From positions 310,001-374,000 of the forward strand of contig NZ_QJRF01000069.1 in the NCBI RefSeq assembly GCF_013393345.1: a DNA stretch of 64,000 bases, written 5' to 3'. Numbering within the stretch: the stretch's first letter is position 1; each line of letters opens with the position of its first letter. Source of the stretch: Pseudomonas taiwanensis (GTDB taxonomy: Bacteria > Pseudomonadota > Gammaproteobacteria > Pseudomonadales > Pseudomonadaceae). A program made the translations under genes and the position numbers. The notes under the pieces are model-generated. The model had not been told where the DNA came from. It saw only the letters and a program-made list of their open reading frames with translations, and did not search any database. Positions 31,976-41,943 of this stretch are shown piece after piece.

Positions 31976-32506
31976 TTACTGAAGTAGATGTGTGGCGACT
32001 GCCGCCAGATCGTCGAATACCAGGGTGCCCGCTGGCAATTGCTTGGCCAGGGTTCGTTCGCCCTTGCCGGTCTTCACCAGAACGGGCTGACAATCGACGG
32101 CCCGCGCGGCTTCCAGGTCACCACTGCTGTCGCCGACGAACCAGATGCCAGCAAGGCCCACGCCATAGTGCGCAGCGATGCGCCTGAGCATGCCGGGCTG
32201 CGGTTTGCGGCAATCACAGCCGTCGTTCGGGCCATGCGGGCAGTACTCGATCACGCCCAATTCGCCGCCCTGCTCTGCCACCATCTCGCGCAACCGCGCA
32301 TGCATCGACTCCAGCGTCGCGAGGTCGTAATAGCCGCGGGCGATGCCGGATTGATTGGTGGCCACGGCAACGGTCCAGCCGGCCTTGCTCAGGCGCGCGA
32401 TGGCGGCGATGGCGCTGGGAATGGGGATCCACTCCTCGAGCGATTTGATGTACGCGTCGGAGTCTTCGTTGATGACTCCATCGCGGTCGAGAATGAGTAA
32501 TTTCAT
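31976..32506 (-). CDS. gmhB: D-glycero-beta-D-manno-heptose-1,7-bisphosphate 7-phosphatase
   Basis: GmhB removes the 7-phosphate in the ADP-heptose pathway for lipopolysaccharide core. The HAD signature DRDGVINEDSD is at residue 7, ATNQSGIARG near 49, the zinc-binding C-x-H...C-x-C cluster as YCPHGPNDGCDCRKP near 88, and GDSSGDLEAA near 126. Its 176 residues are standard. It is 14 bases upstream of lptA in the same direction. Confidence 0.95.
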   Translation of the reverse strand: MKLLILDRDGVINEDSDAYIKSLEEWIPIPSAIAAIARLSKAGWTVAVATNQSGIARGYYDLATLESMHARLREMVAEQGGELGVIEYCPHGPNDGCDCRKPQPGMLRRIAAHYGVGLAGIWFVGDSSGDLEAARAVDCQPVLVKTGKGERTLAKQLPAGTLVFDDLAAVATHLLQ

Positions 32507-32524
32507 GAACGACGCCTGAACGCC

Positions 32525-32561
32525 GCGCCTGACCCGAAGTGCTCTGCCTTGGGTCAGGCGC
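32525..32561 (-). terminator. Hairpin downstream of glyS
   Basis: GCGCCTGACCC and GGGTCAGGCGC form an 11-bp stem between glyS and gmhB; it probably separates the two transcripts. A T run is lacking. Confidence 0.6.
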
Positions 32562-32571
32562 GCGCTATCAC

Positions 32572-34617
32572 TTAGCCCAATACCGAAATGTCAGCCACGC
32601 CCAGGAACAGGCCGCGCAGCTTGGCCAGCAGGGCATAGCGGTTGCTGCGTACGGCGGCGTCTTCGGCGTTGACCAGTACCGCTTCGAAGAAGCTGTCCAC
32701 CGGCTCGCGCAGGCTGGCCAGGCGCTCCAGGGTTTCGCGGTAGCTGCCGGCGTTCGCCAGGGCCTGCTCGGCGTCGCCCACGGCCTTGGCCAGGGCTTGC
32801 TCGGCGGCTTCCTGCAGCAGGGCGTTGTCGACGCTGCCGGGAACATTGCCTTCCGCCTTGCTCAGCAGGTTGGACACGCGCTTGTTGGCGGCGGCCAGGG
32901 CAGCGGCTTCCGGCAGCTTGCGGAAGGCCTGGACGGCCTGCACGCGCTGGTCGAAATCCAATGCCGAGGACGGCTGCACAGCGCGTACCGACAGGTAGAC
33001 GGCGACGTCCACGCCTTCGTCCTCGTAGCGGGCGCGCAGGCGGTCGAAGACGAACTCCAGCACCTGCTCGGCAAGACCCTCGGATTTCACCTTGGAACCG
33101 TAGAGGTCGATGGCGAAGGCGACGGCTGCCGCGAGGTCGAGGTTCAGCTGCTTCTCGATCAGGATGCGCAGGACGCCCAGGGCCTGACGACGCAGGGCGA
33201 AGGGGTCCTTGCTGCCGGTGGGAAGCATGCCGATGCCGAAGATACCCACCAGGGTGTCCAGCTTGTCAGCCACGGCAACGGCGGCACCGGTGAGGGTCTG
33301 CGGCAGCTCGGCGCCAGCGCCACGGGGCATGTACTGCTCGTTCAGCGCCTTGGCGACGTCTTCCGGCTCACCGTCGTTGGTCGCGTAGTAGTAGCCAGCG
33401 ATGCCCTGCATTTCCGGGAATTCGCCGACCATTTCGGTAGCCAGGTCGCACTTGGCGAGGATGCCGGCGCGCGCAGCGCGGGCCGGATCGGCGCCGATCT
33501 GCTCGGCCACGAAACCCGCGAGGCGGGATACGCGTTCGGCTTTCTCGTAGACGGTACCGAGCTGGGCCTGGAACACCACGTTCTTCAGGCGCTCGTTGAA
33601 GACTTCGAGCTTCTGCTTCTTGTCCTGCTTGAAGAAGAACTCGGCGTCGGTGAGGCGCGGGCGAACCACTTTCTCGTTACCGGATACGATCTGCGCCGGG
33701 TCCTTGCTGACCACGTTGGCTACGGTGATGAAGCGCGGCAGCAGCTTGCCGTTGGTATCCAGCAGGCAGAAGTACTTCTGGTTGTCCTGCATGGTGGAAA
33801 TCAGGGCTTCCTGGGGCACGGCGAGGAAGCGCTCCTCGAAGGAGCACACCAGCGGCACCGGCCACTCGACCAGGGCAGTCACTTCGTCCAGCAGGTCGGC
33901 GGGCACCACGGCAGTGCCGTTCTGTTCGGCAGCCAGTTCGGCGACACGCTTGGCGATGATCTCGCGGCGTTCGGCGAAGTCGGCCAGCACGTGGGCGCTG
34001 CGCAGGTCTTCCAGGTAGGTGGAAGGCTTGCTGATGCGGATGTTGTCCGGGTTGTGGAAGCGGTGGCCACGGGATTCACGACCGGCCTTCCGGGTGAGGA
34101 TCTCGCAATCCACCACGTCGTCGCCGAACAGCATGACCAGCCACTGGGTCGGACGCACGAACTCTTCGCGGCGAGCGGCCCAGCGCATGCGCTTCGGAAT
34201 CGGCAGGGCAGCCAGCGAGGTTTCGACGATACCGGGCAGCAAGCCTGCGGCCGGCTGGCCGGGGATGGACTGGCTGAACTTCAGTTTCGGACCGCTCTTG
34301 TCGATCTGCTCCAGGTCAACACCGCACTTGCGGGCGAAGCCCAGTGCCGCCTGGGTCGGCTTGCCTTCGGCATCGAAGGCGGCCTGGATCGGCGGACCGT
34401 CGAGGTTGATGCTGCGATCGGGTTGCTGGGTCGCCAGTTGCTCCACCAGCACGGCCAGACGGCGCGGGGCGGCGAATACCTGGGCCTTGGCATAGCCCAG
34501 GCCGGCGGCCTTGAGGCCTTGCTCGATGCCGCCGAGGAAGGCGTCACCCAGGGATTTCAGGGCCTTGGGAGGCAGCTCTTCGGTGCCCAGCTCTACCAGG
34601 AAATCTTGTGCACTCAT
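32572..34617 (-). CDS. glyS: Glycyl-tRNA synthetase beta subunit
   Basis: GlyS is the tRNA-binding and editing-related subunit of the bacterial alpha2-beta2 glycyl-tRNA synthetase. The 681-residue length is typical and the N terminus ([20 protein letters not shown]) is the family signature. Other parts are HD-type helices in the middle ([17 protein letters not shown]) and the C-terminal anticodon-binding-like region. Its start overlaps the glyQ stop by four bases (ATGA), so both subunits are translated together. Confidence 0.97.
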   Translation of the reverse strand: MSAQDFLVELGTEELPPKALKSLGDAFLGGIEQGLKAAGLGYAKAQVFAAPRRLAVLVEQLATQQPDRSINLDGPPIQAAFDAEGKPTQAALGFARKCGVDLEQIDKSGPKLKFSQSIPGQPAAGLLPGIVETSLAALPIPKRMRWAARREEFVRPTQWLVMLFGDDVVDCEILTRKAGRESRGHRFHNPDNIRISKPSTYLEDLRSAHVLADFAERREIIAKRVAELAAEQNGTAVVPADLLDEVTALVEWPVPLVCSFEERFLAVPQEALISTMQDNQKYFCLLDTNGKLLPRFITVANVVSKDPAQIVSGNEKVVRPRLTDAEFFFKQDKKQKLEVFNERLKNVVFQAQLGTVYEKAERVSRLAGFVAEQIGADPARAARAGILAKCDLATEMVGEFPEMQGIAGYYYATNDGEPEDVAKALNEQYMPRGAGAELPQTLTGAAVAVADKLDTLVGIFGIGMLPTGSKDPFALRRQALGVLRILIEKQLNLDLAAAVAFAIDLYGSKVKSEGLAEQVLEFVFDRLRARYEDEGVDVAVYLSVRAVQPSSALDFDQRVQAVQAFRKLPEAAALAAANKRVSNLLSKAEGNVPGSVDNALLQEAAEQALAKAVGDAEQALANAGSYRETLERLASLREPVDSFFEAVLVNAEDAAVRSNRYALLAKLRGLFLGVADISVLG

Positions 34618-35561
34618 TCTTGAGCCTCCAGCTTGGCCAGTACTTCGTCACGCAGTTCGGGAGTGGCCATGGGGAAGCCGAGACGCGCGCGCGCCTGCAG
34701 GTAGCTTTGCGCCACGGCGCGGGCCAGGGTGCGCACGCGCAGGATGTAGCGCTGGCGCTCGGTCACCGAGATGGCGCGGCGGGCGTCCAGCAGGTTGAAG
34801 GTGTGGGAGGCCTTGAGGACCATCTCGTAGGTCGGCAGCGGCAGCTGCAGCTCGATGAGGCGGTTCGCTTCGCTCTCGTAGAAGTCGAACAGCTCGAACA
34901 GCTTCTCGACGTTGGCGTGCTCGAAGTTGTAGGTCGATTGCTCCACTTCGTTCTGGTGGAACACGTCGCCATAGGTGACCTTGCCGAAGGGGCCGTCGGC
35001 CCAGATCAGGTCATACACCGAGTCGACGCCCTGGATGTACATGGCCAGGCGCTCGAGACCGTAGGTGATTTCGCCGGTCACCGGGTAGCACTCGATGCCA
35101 CCGACCTGCTGGAAGTAGGTGAACTGGGTGACTTCCATGCCGTTCAGCCAGATTTCCCAACCCAGGCCCCAGGCGCCAAGGGTCGGCGATTCCCAGTTGT
35201 CTTCGACGAAGCGGATGTCATGCACCAGCGGGTCGACCCCGATGGCTTTCAGCGAGCCGAGGTACAGCTCCTGGAAGTTCTCCGGGTTGGGCTTGAGGAC
35301 CACCTGGAACTGGTAGTAGTGCTGCAGGCGGTTGGGGTTCTCGCCGTAGCGGCCGTCGGTCGGACGGCGGGACGGCTGCACGTAGGCGGCGTTCCAGGTC
35401 TCCGGGCCGATGGCGCGGAGGAAGGTGGCGGTGTGGAAAGTACCGGCGCCCACTTCCATGTCGTAGGGCTGGAGCACCACGCAGCCCTGCTCGGCCCAGT
35501 ACTGCTGCAGGGCGAGGATCAGGTCTTGGAAGGTGCGCACGGCGGGCGTAGTCTGGCTCAC
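34614..35561 (-). CDS. glyQ: Glycyl-tRNA synthetase alpha subunit
   Basis: GlyQ carries the catalytic class II core: [20 protein letters not shown] at the N terminus, [18 protein letters not shown] and [12 protein letters not shown] (motif 3). The GTG at 35561 gives the usual 315 residues beginning [10 protein letters not shown]; the longer frame from 35666 has an unrelated leader. The gene is divergent from tag, 82 bases away. Confidence 0.97.
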   Translation of the reverse strand: MSQTTPAVRTFQDLILALQQYWAEQGCVVLQPYDMEVGAGTFHTATFLRAIGPETWNAAYVQPSRRPTDGRYGENPNRLQHYYQFQVVLKPNPENFQELYLGSLKAIGVDPLVHDIRFVEDNWESPTLGAWGLGWEIWLNGMEVTQFTYFQQVGGIECYPVTGEITYGLERLAMYIQGVDSVYDLIWADGPFGKVTYGDVFHQNEVEQSTYNFEHANVEKLFELFDFYESEANRLIELQLPLPTYEMVLKASHTFNLLDARRAISVTERQRYILRVRTLARAVAQSYLQARARLGFPMATPELRDEVLAKLEAQE

Positions 35562-35643
35562 GAATTTCACCTGTGCTGGGTCTTCGACGGAAAATGCCGG
35601 AGTATACCCGATCCGACCCCGCCGCAACCGCATGGAAAGCCTT

Positions 35644-36195
35644 ATGCCACGCTGCTTCTGGTGCAATGACGACCCCCTCTACATCGCCTACCACGACACC
35701 GAATGGGGCGTACCGCTGAAGGACTCTGCGGCGCTTTTCGAACTCCTCCTGCTGGAAGGCTTCCAGGCCGGCCTGTCCTGGATCACCGTACTGAAGAAGC
35801 GCGAGCGCTACCGCGAGGTTCTGTTCGGTTTCGATCCGCAGCGCCTGGCGGTGATGAGTGACGAGGAGATCGAGAAGCTGATGCAGGACCCGGGCATCAT
35901 CCGTAACTTCCTCAAGCTCAAGGCAGCCCGGCAGAACGCCCAGGCATGGCTGCGCCAGGAAGACCCGGTGAAGCTGCTCTGGTCCTTCGTCGGCGGCAAA
36001 CCCAAGGTCAACCACTTCAGCGCGCGTGGCCAGGTGCCGGCGGTCACACCCGAGGCGGAGGCCATGAGCAAGGCGTTGAAGAAAGCCGGCTTCACCTTCG
36101 TCGGCCCGACCATCTGCTACGCCTTCATGCAGGCCGCCGGCATGGTCATGGATCACACCACGGACTGCGACCGTTATCGCGAGCTGACCCTGTGA
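35644..36195 (+). CDS. tag: DNA-3-methyladenine glycosylase I
   Basis: Tag removes 3-methyladenine from alkylated DNA. The 183-residue protein shows the zinc-snap residues at both ends: [20 protein letters not shown] with two cysteines and a histidine at the start, and H...C near the end ([10 protein letters not shown]). [20 protein letters not shown] is the helix-hairpin region with the substrate-binding E. It is divergent from glyQ as in P. aeruginosa (PA0010). Confidence 0.95.
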   Translation: MPRCFWCNDDPLYIAYHDTEWGVPLKDSAALFELLLLEGFQAGLSWITVLKKRERYREVLFGFDPQRLAVMSDEEIEKLMQDPGIIRNFLKLKAARQNAQAWLRQEDPVKLLWSFVGGKPKVNHFSARGQVPAVTPEAEAMSKALKKAGFTFVGPTICYAFMQAAGMVMDHTTDCDRYRELTL

Positions 36196-36243
36196 TCCGG
36201 TGCGAGGGTAGAATGCGCGCTTTCGAACGTCCTGGAGTTGCCT

Positions 36244-37131
36244 GTGGATAAGTTGAAAGGTGCGCTGATTGTCGGCTTCCTGCGCCTCTTCGCGATGTTG
36301 CCCTGGCGTGCCGTGCAAGCGGTTGGCGCGACCATTGGCTGGCTGATGTGGAAGCTGCCGAACCGTTCCCGCGATGTGGTGCGGATCAACCTGTCCAAGT
36401 GCTTCCCCGAATGGTCGCCGGCGGAACTGGAGCAGCGCGTTGGTCAGAGCCTGAAGGATATCGGCCGGACCTTCACCGAAAGCGCCTGCGCCTGGATCTG
36501 GCCGGCGGAGAAGTCCATCGGACTGGTACGCGAAGTGGAAGGCCTCGATGTGCTGCACGAGGCCCTGGCCAGTGGCAAGGGCGTGGTGGGTATCACCAGC
36601 CACCTGGGCAACTGGGAAGTGCTCAACCACTTCTACTGCGCCCAGTGCAAACCCATCATCTTCTACCGCCCGCCGAAGCTGAAGGCGGTGGACGAGCTGC
36701 TGCAGAAGCAACGAGTGCAGTTGGGTAACCGTGTGGCGCCTTCCACCAAGGAAGGCATCCTCAGTGTCATCAAGGAAGTGCGCAAGGGCGGCGCCGTGGG
36801 CATCCCCGCCGACCCTGAACCGAGCCTCTCGGCTGGCGTCTTCGTGCCCTTCCTCGGCACCCAGGCGCTGACCAGCAAGTTCGTTCCCGGCATGCTGGCT
36901 GGCGGCAAGGCGCGCGGCGTATTCCTGCATGCCCTGCGCCTGCCCGATGGTTCGGGCTTCAAGGTGATCCTCGAAGCCGCGCCCGAAGGCATGTACAGCG
37001 AGAACGTCGAAGAAGGCGTCGCCGCCATGAGCCAGGTGGTGGAAAGGTACGTGCGGGCCTACCCGACCCAGTACATGTGGAGCATGAAGCGCTTCAAGAA
37101 ACGCCCCGAAGGCGAGAAGAAGTGGTATTGA
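36244..37131 (+). CDS. LpxL/HtrB-type lipid A acyltransferase
   Basis: Members of this family add secondary acyl chains to lipid A at the inner membrane. The 295-residue protein has an N-terminal membrane helix (GALIVGFLRLFAMLPWRAVQ), the H-x4-D/E box as TSHLGNWEVLNHFYC and the later PADPEPSLSAGVFVPFLG. GTG 36244 starts VDKLKG and follows CTGGAG; TTG 36238 is possible. It corresponds to PA0011. The protein being acylated cannot be told by sequence (lpxL- versus lpxM-type). Confidence 0.9.
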   Translation: MDKLKGALIVGFLRLFAMLPWRAVQAVGATIGWLMWKLPNRSRDVVRINLSKCFPEWSPAELEQRVGQSLKDIGRTFTESACAWIWPAEKSIGLVREVEGLDVLHEALASGKGVVGITSHLGNWEVLNHFYCAQCKPIIFYRPPKLKAVDELLQKQRVQLGNRVAPSTKEGILSVIKEVRKGGAVGIPADPEPSLSAGVFVPFLGTQALTSKFVPGMLAGGKARGVFLHALRLPDGSGFKVILEAAPEGMYSENVEEGVAAMSQVVERYVRAYPTQYMWSMKRFKKRPEGEKKWY

Positions 37132-37136
37132 GCAGA

Positions 37137-37161
37137 AAGGCGCCGGAAGGCGCCTTTTTTC
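37137..37161 (+). terminator. Terminator after the acyltransferase gene
   Basis: Stem AAGGCGCC/GGCGCCTT with a GGAA loop and a run of T residues, six bases after the stop codon. Confidence 0.9.
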
Positions 37162-37237
37162 TGGCCGGGTGAGGGTTGTTCCAGATCTGATACACCGTTA
37201 ACGTCGGCAGCTCACCGGCTCAGGATGATGCGATCCC

Positions 37238-37501
37238 ATGGCGAACCAGCGGCAATTTCCCCGAACTCCGATGAAGTGCAGGATCAAGATCAGCCACCCG
37301 AGCTTTGGTGAGCTGGTTGCCCAGACCCGCGATCTCTCCGATGGCGGCGTCTATGTCCGTCATCCCGATCTGGCTGCTCTGACAGTCGGCAGTATCGTAC
37401 GCGGCCAGGTCCAGGACCTGCCGATCGAAGCACCCATCCTGGAAATGGAAGTGATGCGAGTGGATGCCGAGGGCGCGGGCCTGCGTTTCATGGAGTCCTG
37501 A
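37238..37501 (+). CDS. PilZ-domain protein
   Basis: PilZ domains bind cyclic di-GMP through R-x3-R and D/N-x-S-x-x-G motifs. Both are present in this 87-residue protein: RQFPRTPMKC (residues 4-13) and TRDLSDGGVYVRH (about 29-41). It is a single-domain protein, the counterpart of PA0012. The stop abuts the stop of the convergent AraC gene with no bases between. Confidence 0.92.
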   Translation: MANQRQFPRTPMKCRIKISHPSFGELVAQTRDLSDGGVYVRHPDLAALTVGSIVRGQVQDLPIEAPILEMEVMRVDAEGAGLRFMES

Positions 37502-38377
37502 TCAGGGCTCAGGCGGAACAGTAGGACAAACCCGCGCGGTCACCTCTACCTCGCCCTTCGCCACCGTCCTGATCCATTCCGCGGGTGGGCAACCCACCAG
37601 GCTCGCAAAGGTCCGGGAGAACGATGCCTGCGAGCTGTAACCCACCGCGTTGGCCACCACCTTGATCTGAACCCCTTCACGCAGCAGATCCTGCGCCGTC
37701 TTCATGCGCCAGGCGGTGAGATAGGCCATGGGCGATGTCCCCAGGATCTGATTGAAGCAGGCGGAGAATTTCGAACGGGACATCAGCGCCAGGTTCGCCA
37801 TGCGCTCCACGCTCCATTCCTCTTCCGGTTCTCGGTGAATCTGGCTGAGTACGGCCCCCAGCCGGCCATCCTGCAGGGCGTAGAGCAGGCCCCCGGAAAT
37901 CCGACCGTCCTCGACCGCCCGCCGTACCAACAGCACGAACAGGTATTCGAACAACAGATTGAGGGCCTTGGCCCTGCCGGGCGCCGCGCCCTGGAACTCG
38001 CCTACCAGGGTGCGGATCACTGGTAACGCATGGCCCAGCGCGTCCAGAGGAAACACCAGGGTTTCTTCCAGTCCGAGGGGAAACGGCTGGACCAGACCAC
38101 GGCTGAACTGGAAAGAAGCACAGATCAGCTCGGCCCCCTCGATGGAGTTGGAGCGCAACTGATAACGGCAGCTGCTGGGGCAGAACAGCACGCTGGGTTC
38201 GCTGATCGATACCTTCGGCAGTCCTGGCTGGACCATGTCGATGCCGCCCCGCTCCACCAGGTGGATGAACGCCATACCCGGCGGCTTGTCGAGCACCAGC
38301 GCTCCGTCCACGCGGCCGGCGAAGAACAGCCGCCCCTGGAGGCTGGTGCGCTCGAAGAATTCGGAAAGGACATCCAT
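37502..38377 (-). CDS. AraC-family transcriptional regulator
   Basis: The 291-residue protein has an N-terminal cupin-type ligand domain (GRLFFAGRVDGALVLDKPPG and an FCPSSCRYQL part, as in AraC regulators with cupin_6) and a C-terminal double HTH (WSVERMANLALMSRSKFSAC and GVQIKVVANAVGYSSQASFS, RTF). ATG 38377 was chosen because the upstream extension is not conserved in style. It is divergent from an isochorismatase-like gene, its probable target, with 148 bases between. Confidence 0.88.
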   Translation of the reverse strand: MDVLSEFFERTSLQGRLFFAGRVDGALVLDKPPGMAFIHLVERGGIDMVQPGLPKVSISEPSVLFCPSSCRYQLRSNSIEGAELICASFQFSRGLVQPFPLGLEETLVFPLDALGHALPVIRTLVGEFQGAAPGRAKALNLLFEYLFVLLVRRAVEDGRISGGLLYALQDGRLGAVLSQIHREPEEEWSVERMANLALMSRSKFSACFNQILGTSPMAYLTAWRMKTAQDLLREGVQIKVVANAVGYSSQASFSRTFASLVGCPPAEWIRTVAKGEVEVTARVCPTVPPEP

Positions 38378-38525
38378 CGGAGACAACCTGGCAAAGATCC
38401 TGTACGTCCTGGCAAAAGCCGCGGAGGGCGCGGCCATAGGATGCAATCACGCCGATGGTAGTCAGCCCCGGGCCGGGCTGCCACGGCAATCCGTGATTTC
38501 ATCCCGCCCGCAGGAGTCCATCGAA

Positions 38526-39248
38526 ATGAGCCATGAACCTTCCCGCCCCTCCACGGCCTACAACGACCCGGCCGAGCCTGCACTGCCCAACCCGGGCATG
38601 CGCCTGGACCTGTCCCGCGCCGCGCTGGTAGTGATTGACCCGCAAATCGATTTCCTCAGCCCCGAAGGGGTGAGCTGGAGCGTATTCGGCAAGAGCATCA
38701 CCGAGCACGATACGGTTCGGCATATCGGCCAGCTGTTCGCCGCTGCCAAGGAGGCCGGCATCACCGTTGCCGTGTCGCCGCACTATTACTACCCCTGCGA
38801 CCACGAGTGGCACTTCGGCGGGCCGCTGGAGAAGGTCATGCACAGTATCTGCATGTTCGACCGCAAGGGGCCATTGAGCCTGGAAGGTTTCGAGAACTCC
38901 GGCGCGGACTTCCTGCCCGAGTACAAGCCTTTCATCCTCGATGGCAAGACCATCATCGCGTCCCCCCACAAGGTCTACGGCCCGGAGACCAACGACCTGG
39001 CGTTGCAGCTGCGCAAGCACGGTGTGTCGCAGATCATCCTCGCCGGCATGGCCGCCAATCTGTGCGTGGAATCCCACCTGCGCGAACTGCTGGAACTGGG
39101 CTTCGAAGTGGCGGTGGTGCGCGATGCCACCGCAGGCCCGACGACGCCCGAGGGTGACGGCTACCTGGCCGCATTGATCAACTACCGCTACATCGCCAAT
39201 GCGCTGTGGAGCACCGAGCAGACCCTGAGCTATCTGCGGGGAGAGTGA
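38526..39248 (+). CDS. Isochorismatase-family cysteine hydrolase
   Basis: The 240-residue protein shows the family triad: Asp in ALVVIDPQIDFLSP, Lys in the DGKTIIASPHKVYG region and the nucleophilic Cys in ILAGMAANLCVESHLRELLE. Members hydrolyse isochorismate, amides or N-carbamoyl compounds; the substrate here is open. It is divergent from an AraC regulator and is followed by a convergent SDR gene. This three-gene group is not in the PA0012-PA0015 interval of P. aeruginosa. Confidence 0.88.
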   Translation: MSHEPSRPSTAYNDPAEPALPNPGMRLDLSRAALVVIDPQIDFLSPEGVSWSVFGKSITEHDTVRHIGQLFAAAKEAGITVAVSPHYYYPCDHEWHFGGPLEKVMHSICMFDRKGPLSLEGFENSGADFLPEYKPFILDGKTIIASPHKVYGPETNDLALQLRKHGVSQIILAGMAANLCVESHLRELLELGFEVAVVRDATAGPTTPEGDGYLAALINYRYIANALWSTEQTLSYLRGE

Positions 39249-39290
39249 ACCGCTGGCCCCGTCGACTTTGTGCGACGGGGCCATCTGCAT

Positions 39291-40037
39291 TCAGCGCAAG
39301 GTGTAACCGCTGTCGACGACCAGGTCCTGGCCGTGGACGCCGCGTGCAGCCTGCGAGAGCAGGAAGAGGATGGCATCGGCCACGGCACCGGGTTCGAGGA
39401 AGCGACCACCGAGCAAGCGTTGGTTGACGCTATCGGCTACTGCGGAGAGCTCGTCGTCTGCCAGTCCCAGGCTGGACCAGATGGGCGTGGCGGTCGGGCC
39501 GGGCGACACCATGTTCAGGCGTACGCCACGGGGTGCCAGTTCCACCGCGAGGGTGCGCATGTGCGCTTTCAACGCGGCCTTCGAGGCAATGTAGGCGGCG
39601 AGACCGGGAAAACTCACCCCTGAAAGGAAGGTGCCGATGAACACCACCGAGGCAGACGGCACCAAGTCGCCGTTCAACGCCGCCAGCGTGTCGATGGCAC
39701 CCGCGCCATTGACCGCCCATTGCGGGTCGAACGCAGTGGCATCCAGCCCGTCTGCGAGGCGGGCGATCCCGGCATTGGGCACCAGGTAGTGGATGGGACC
39801 GAGGTCGCGCGCCGTCTGCGCCAGCGCGGTCAGATCACTGGCTTGGGTAACGTCGCCGGCTTGCCAATGCAGCTGCTCGCCGAAGCGCGCTTGTAGCCCG
39901 TGGAGTTCTCCCGGTCGCCGGCTCATCGCCAGGACCCGGGCGCCATGCTCCAGCAGGCGCTCTACAACGGCAAGGCCGATCCCGGAGCTGGCACCGGTGA
40001 CGACCGCAAGGCGATTCTCGAATTCGTGTTGTGGCAT
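39291..40037 (-). CDS. Short-chain dehydrogenase/reductase
   Basis: Classical SDR features in 248 residues: NAD(P)-binding AVVTGASSGIGLAVV at residue 11, NAGIARLAD near 88, the active-site YIASK near 149 and LNMVSPGPTATP near 174. An R-R pair after the second strand (MSRRPGE) favours NADPH. The serine of the triad probably lies in GTFLSGVS. Substrate unknown. Confidence 0.9.
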   Translation of the reverse strand: MPQHEFENRLAVVTGASSGIGLAVVERLLEHGARVLAMSRRPGELHGLQARFGEQLHWQAGDVTQASDLTALAQTARDLGPIHYLVPNAGIARLADGLDATAFDPQWAVNGAGAIDTLAALNGDLVPSASVVFIGTFLSGVSFPGLAAYIASKAALKAHMRTLAVELAPRGVRLNMVSPGPTATPIWSSLGLADDELSAVADSVNQRLLGGRFLEPGAVADAILFLLSQAARGVHGQDLVVDSGYTLR

Positions 40038-40222
40038 GGCAGGTTCCTGTTTCTGTAAGAGGCCGACGTGGCAACACCACGACGTGCTTTACAGGAACAA
40101 GAAACGGGCCAGGAATTCAGGCTTTATAAATCAATGATTTATTGGATAAGGCTGTCAAAATGACTTTCACGGGAAGAGTCACTTGGACCCGGCATCGAGT
40201 CATTTTGACCTTGATGAATTGA

Positions 40223-40546
40223 TCAGACCGGCGAGCCGCCGCGCTTGTCCAGGCGCTTGAGGAACACCGTCATCTCCTTCTCTGCCTGCTTGTCGCCATG
40301 GGCCTGGGCGGCCGCGAGGCCTTCGGTCCAGGCGGCGCGGGCGGCGGCGAGGTCGCCGTCAGCTTCCAGGGCCTTGCCCAGCAGCTTCCAGGCGGCAGAG
40401 TACTTGGGGTCCTGCTCGACGCAACGGCGCAGGTGCTCGGCGGCCCGCGCCGCATCGCCCTAGTCGAGGTAGCCCTTGCCCAGGCCAAAGCGCAGCAGGG
40501 CGTTGTCCACGCCCTTGGCCAGCATCTTTTCCAATCCTTCGAGCAT
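40223..40546 (-). pseudogene. TPR-repeat protein gene interrupted by an in-frame TAG
   Basis: Reading from ATG 40546 (Shine-Dalgarno AAAGGGAG): MLEGLEKMLAKGVDNALLRF, GLGKGYLD, then TAG at 40460-40462, then GDAARAAEHLRRCVEQDPKY, SAAWKLLGKALEADGDLAAA and on to a TGA at 40223. Without the stop this is a 107-residue TPR protein like PA0015. A single base change (for example CAG or GAG to TAG) explains it. It may be a true loss, a read-through case or a sequencing error. It shares a transcript direction with trkA, which starts upstream. Confidence 0.85.
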
Positions 40547-40558
40547 GGGGTGCTCCCT

Positions 40559-41932
40559 TTAGAAGAAGGTCAGGCCCACCTGGAACAACCGCTCGGCGTC
40601 GCGGATGTACTTCTTGTCCACGAGGAACAGGATCACATGGTCGCCCGACTCGATGATGGTGTCGTCGTGGGCGATCAGCACTTCCTCGTCACGGATGATG
40701 GCGCCGATGGTGGTGCCGGGCGGCAGGGCGATGTCCTCGATCATCTTGCCCACCACCTTGCTCGACTTCGCGTCGCCGTGGGCGATGGCTTCGATGGCCT
40801 CCGCTGCGCCACGGCGCAGGGAGTGCACGCTGACGATGTCGCCGCGACGCACGTGGGTCAGCAGGGTGCCGATGGTGGCCAGCTGGGGGCTGATGGCGAT
40901 GTCGATGTCGCCGCCCTGTACCAGGTCCACGTAGGCCGGGTTGTTGATGATGGTCATCACCTTGCGCGCGCCCAGGCGCTTGGCCAGCAGCGAGGACATG
41001 ATGTTGGCCTCGTCGTCGTTGGTCAGCGCGAGGAAGATGTCGGCGTCGTTGATGTTCTCTTCCACCAGCAGATCGCGGTCGGAGGCGCTGCCCTGGAGCA
41101 CGATGGTGCTGTCGAGGACTTCCGAGAGGTGACGGCAGCGCGCCGGGTTCATCTCGATGATCTTCACCTGGTAGCGGCTTTCGATGGCCTCGGCGAGGCG
41201 CTCGCCGATATGTCCGCCGCCCGCGATGACCACGCGCTTGTAGCTGTCTTCCAGACGCCGCAGCTCGCTCATCACCGCGCGGATGTGAGCCTTGGCGGCG
41301 ATGAAGAAGACTTCGTCGTCGGCCTCGATCACGGTATCGCCCTTGGGCAGGATCGGCCGATTGCGACGGAAGATGGCGGCCACGCGGGTGTCCACGTTGG
41401 GCATGTGCTCGCGGATCTGGCGCAGCTCCTGGCCCACCAGCGGACCGCCGTAATAGGCCTTGACCCCCACCAGCTGGGCCTTGCCCTCGGCGAAGTCGAT
41501 CACCTGCAGCGCACCGGGGTACTCGATCAGGCGCTTGATGTAGTTGGTCACCACTTGTTCCGGGCTGATCAGCACGTCCACCGGGATGGCTTCGTTATCG
41601 AAGAGGCCAGCACGGGTGAGATAGGCCGCTTCGCGTACCCGGGCGATCTTGGTGGGAGTGTGGAACAGCGTGTAGGCCACCTGGCAGGCGACCATGTTCA
41701 CCTCGTCACTGTTGGTCACCGCCACCAGCATGTCGGCATCGTCGGCGCCAGCCTGGCGCAGCACGGTGGGGAAGGAGCCACGGCCTTGCACGGTACGGAT
41801 GTCGAGTCGGTCGCCGAGGTCGCGCAGGCGGTCGCCATCGGTGTCGACCACGGTGATGTCGTTGGCTTCGCCCGAAAGGTGCTCTGCCAAGGTGCCACCA
41901 ACCTGCCCCGCGCCGAGAATGATGATCTTCAC
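40559..41932 (-). CDS. trkA: Trk potassium uptake regulatory protein TrkA
   Basis: TrkA is the peripheral NAD(H)-binding gate of the Trk potassium system. The 457 residues hold two RCK halves, each with a Rossmann site: [20 protein letters not shown] at the start and [20 protein letters not shown] near residue 233, each followed by a TrkA-C domain ([35 protein letters not shown]). It is 11 bases downstream of rsmB in the same direction. Confidence 0.97.
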   Translation of the reverse strand: MKIIILGAGQVGGTLAEHLSGEANDITVVDTDGDRLRDLGDRLDIRTVQGRGSFPTVLRQAGADDADMLVAVTNSDEVNMVACQVAYTLFHTPTKIARVREAAYLTRAGLFDNEAIPVDVLISPEQVVTNYIKRLIEYPGALQVIDFAEGKAQLVGVKAYYGGPLVGQELRQIREHMPNVDTRVAAIFRRNRPILPKGDTVIEADDEVFFIAAKAHIRAVMSELRRLEDSYKRVVIAGGGHIGERLAEAIESRYQVKIIEMNPARCRHLSEVLDSTIVLQGSASDRDLLVEENINDADIFLALTNDDEANIMSSLLAKRLGARKVMTIINNPAYVDLVQGGDIDIAISPQLATIGTLLTHVRRGDIVSVHSLRRGAAEAIEAIAHGDAKSSKVVGKMIEDIALPPGTTIGAIIRDEEVLIAHDDTIIESGDHVILFLVDKKYIRDAERLFQVGLTFF

Positions 41933-41943
41933 TGCTAACTCCG

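Noticed and set aside
32539-34623. A 694-codon forward open frame over glyS
   Set aside because: It lies antisense to the clearly conserved glyS and its repetitive G/Q/L/H-rich composition is that of a reverse-complement shadow in GC-rich DNA.
35218-36930. A 570-codon minus-strand frame through tag and the acyltransferase
   Set aside because: Shadow of real forward genes; only its end coincides with out-of-frame glyQ sequence.
40298-41938. A 546-codon forward open frame over trkA
   Set aside because: Antisense shadow of trkA; no domain-like features.
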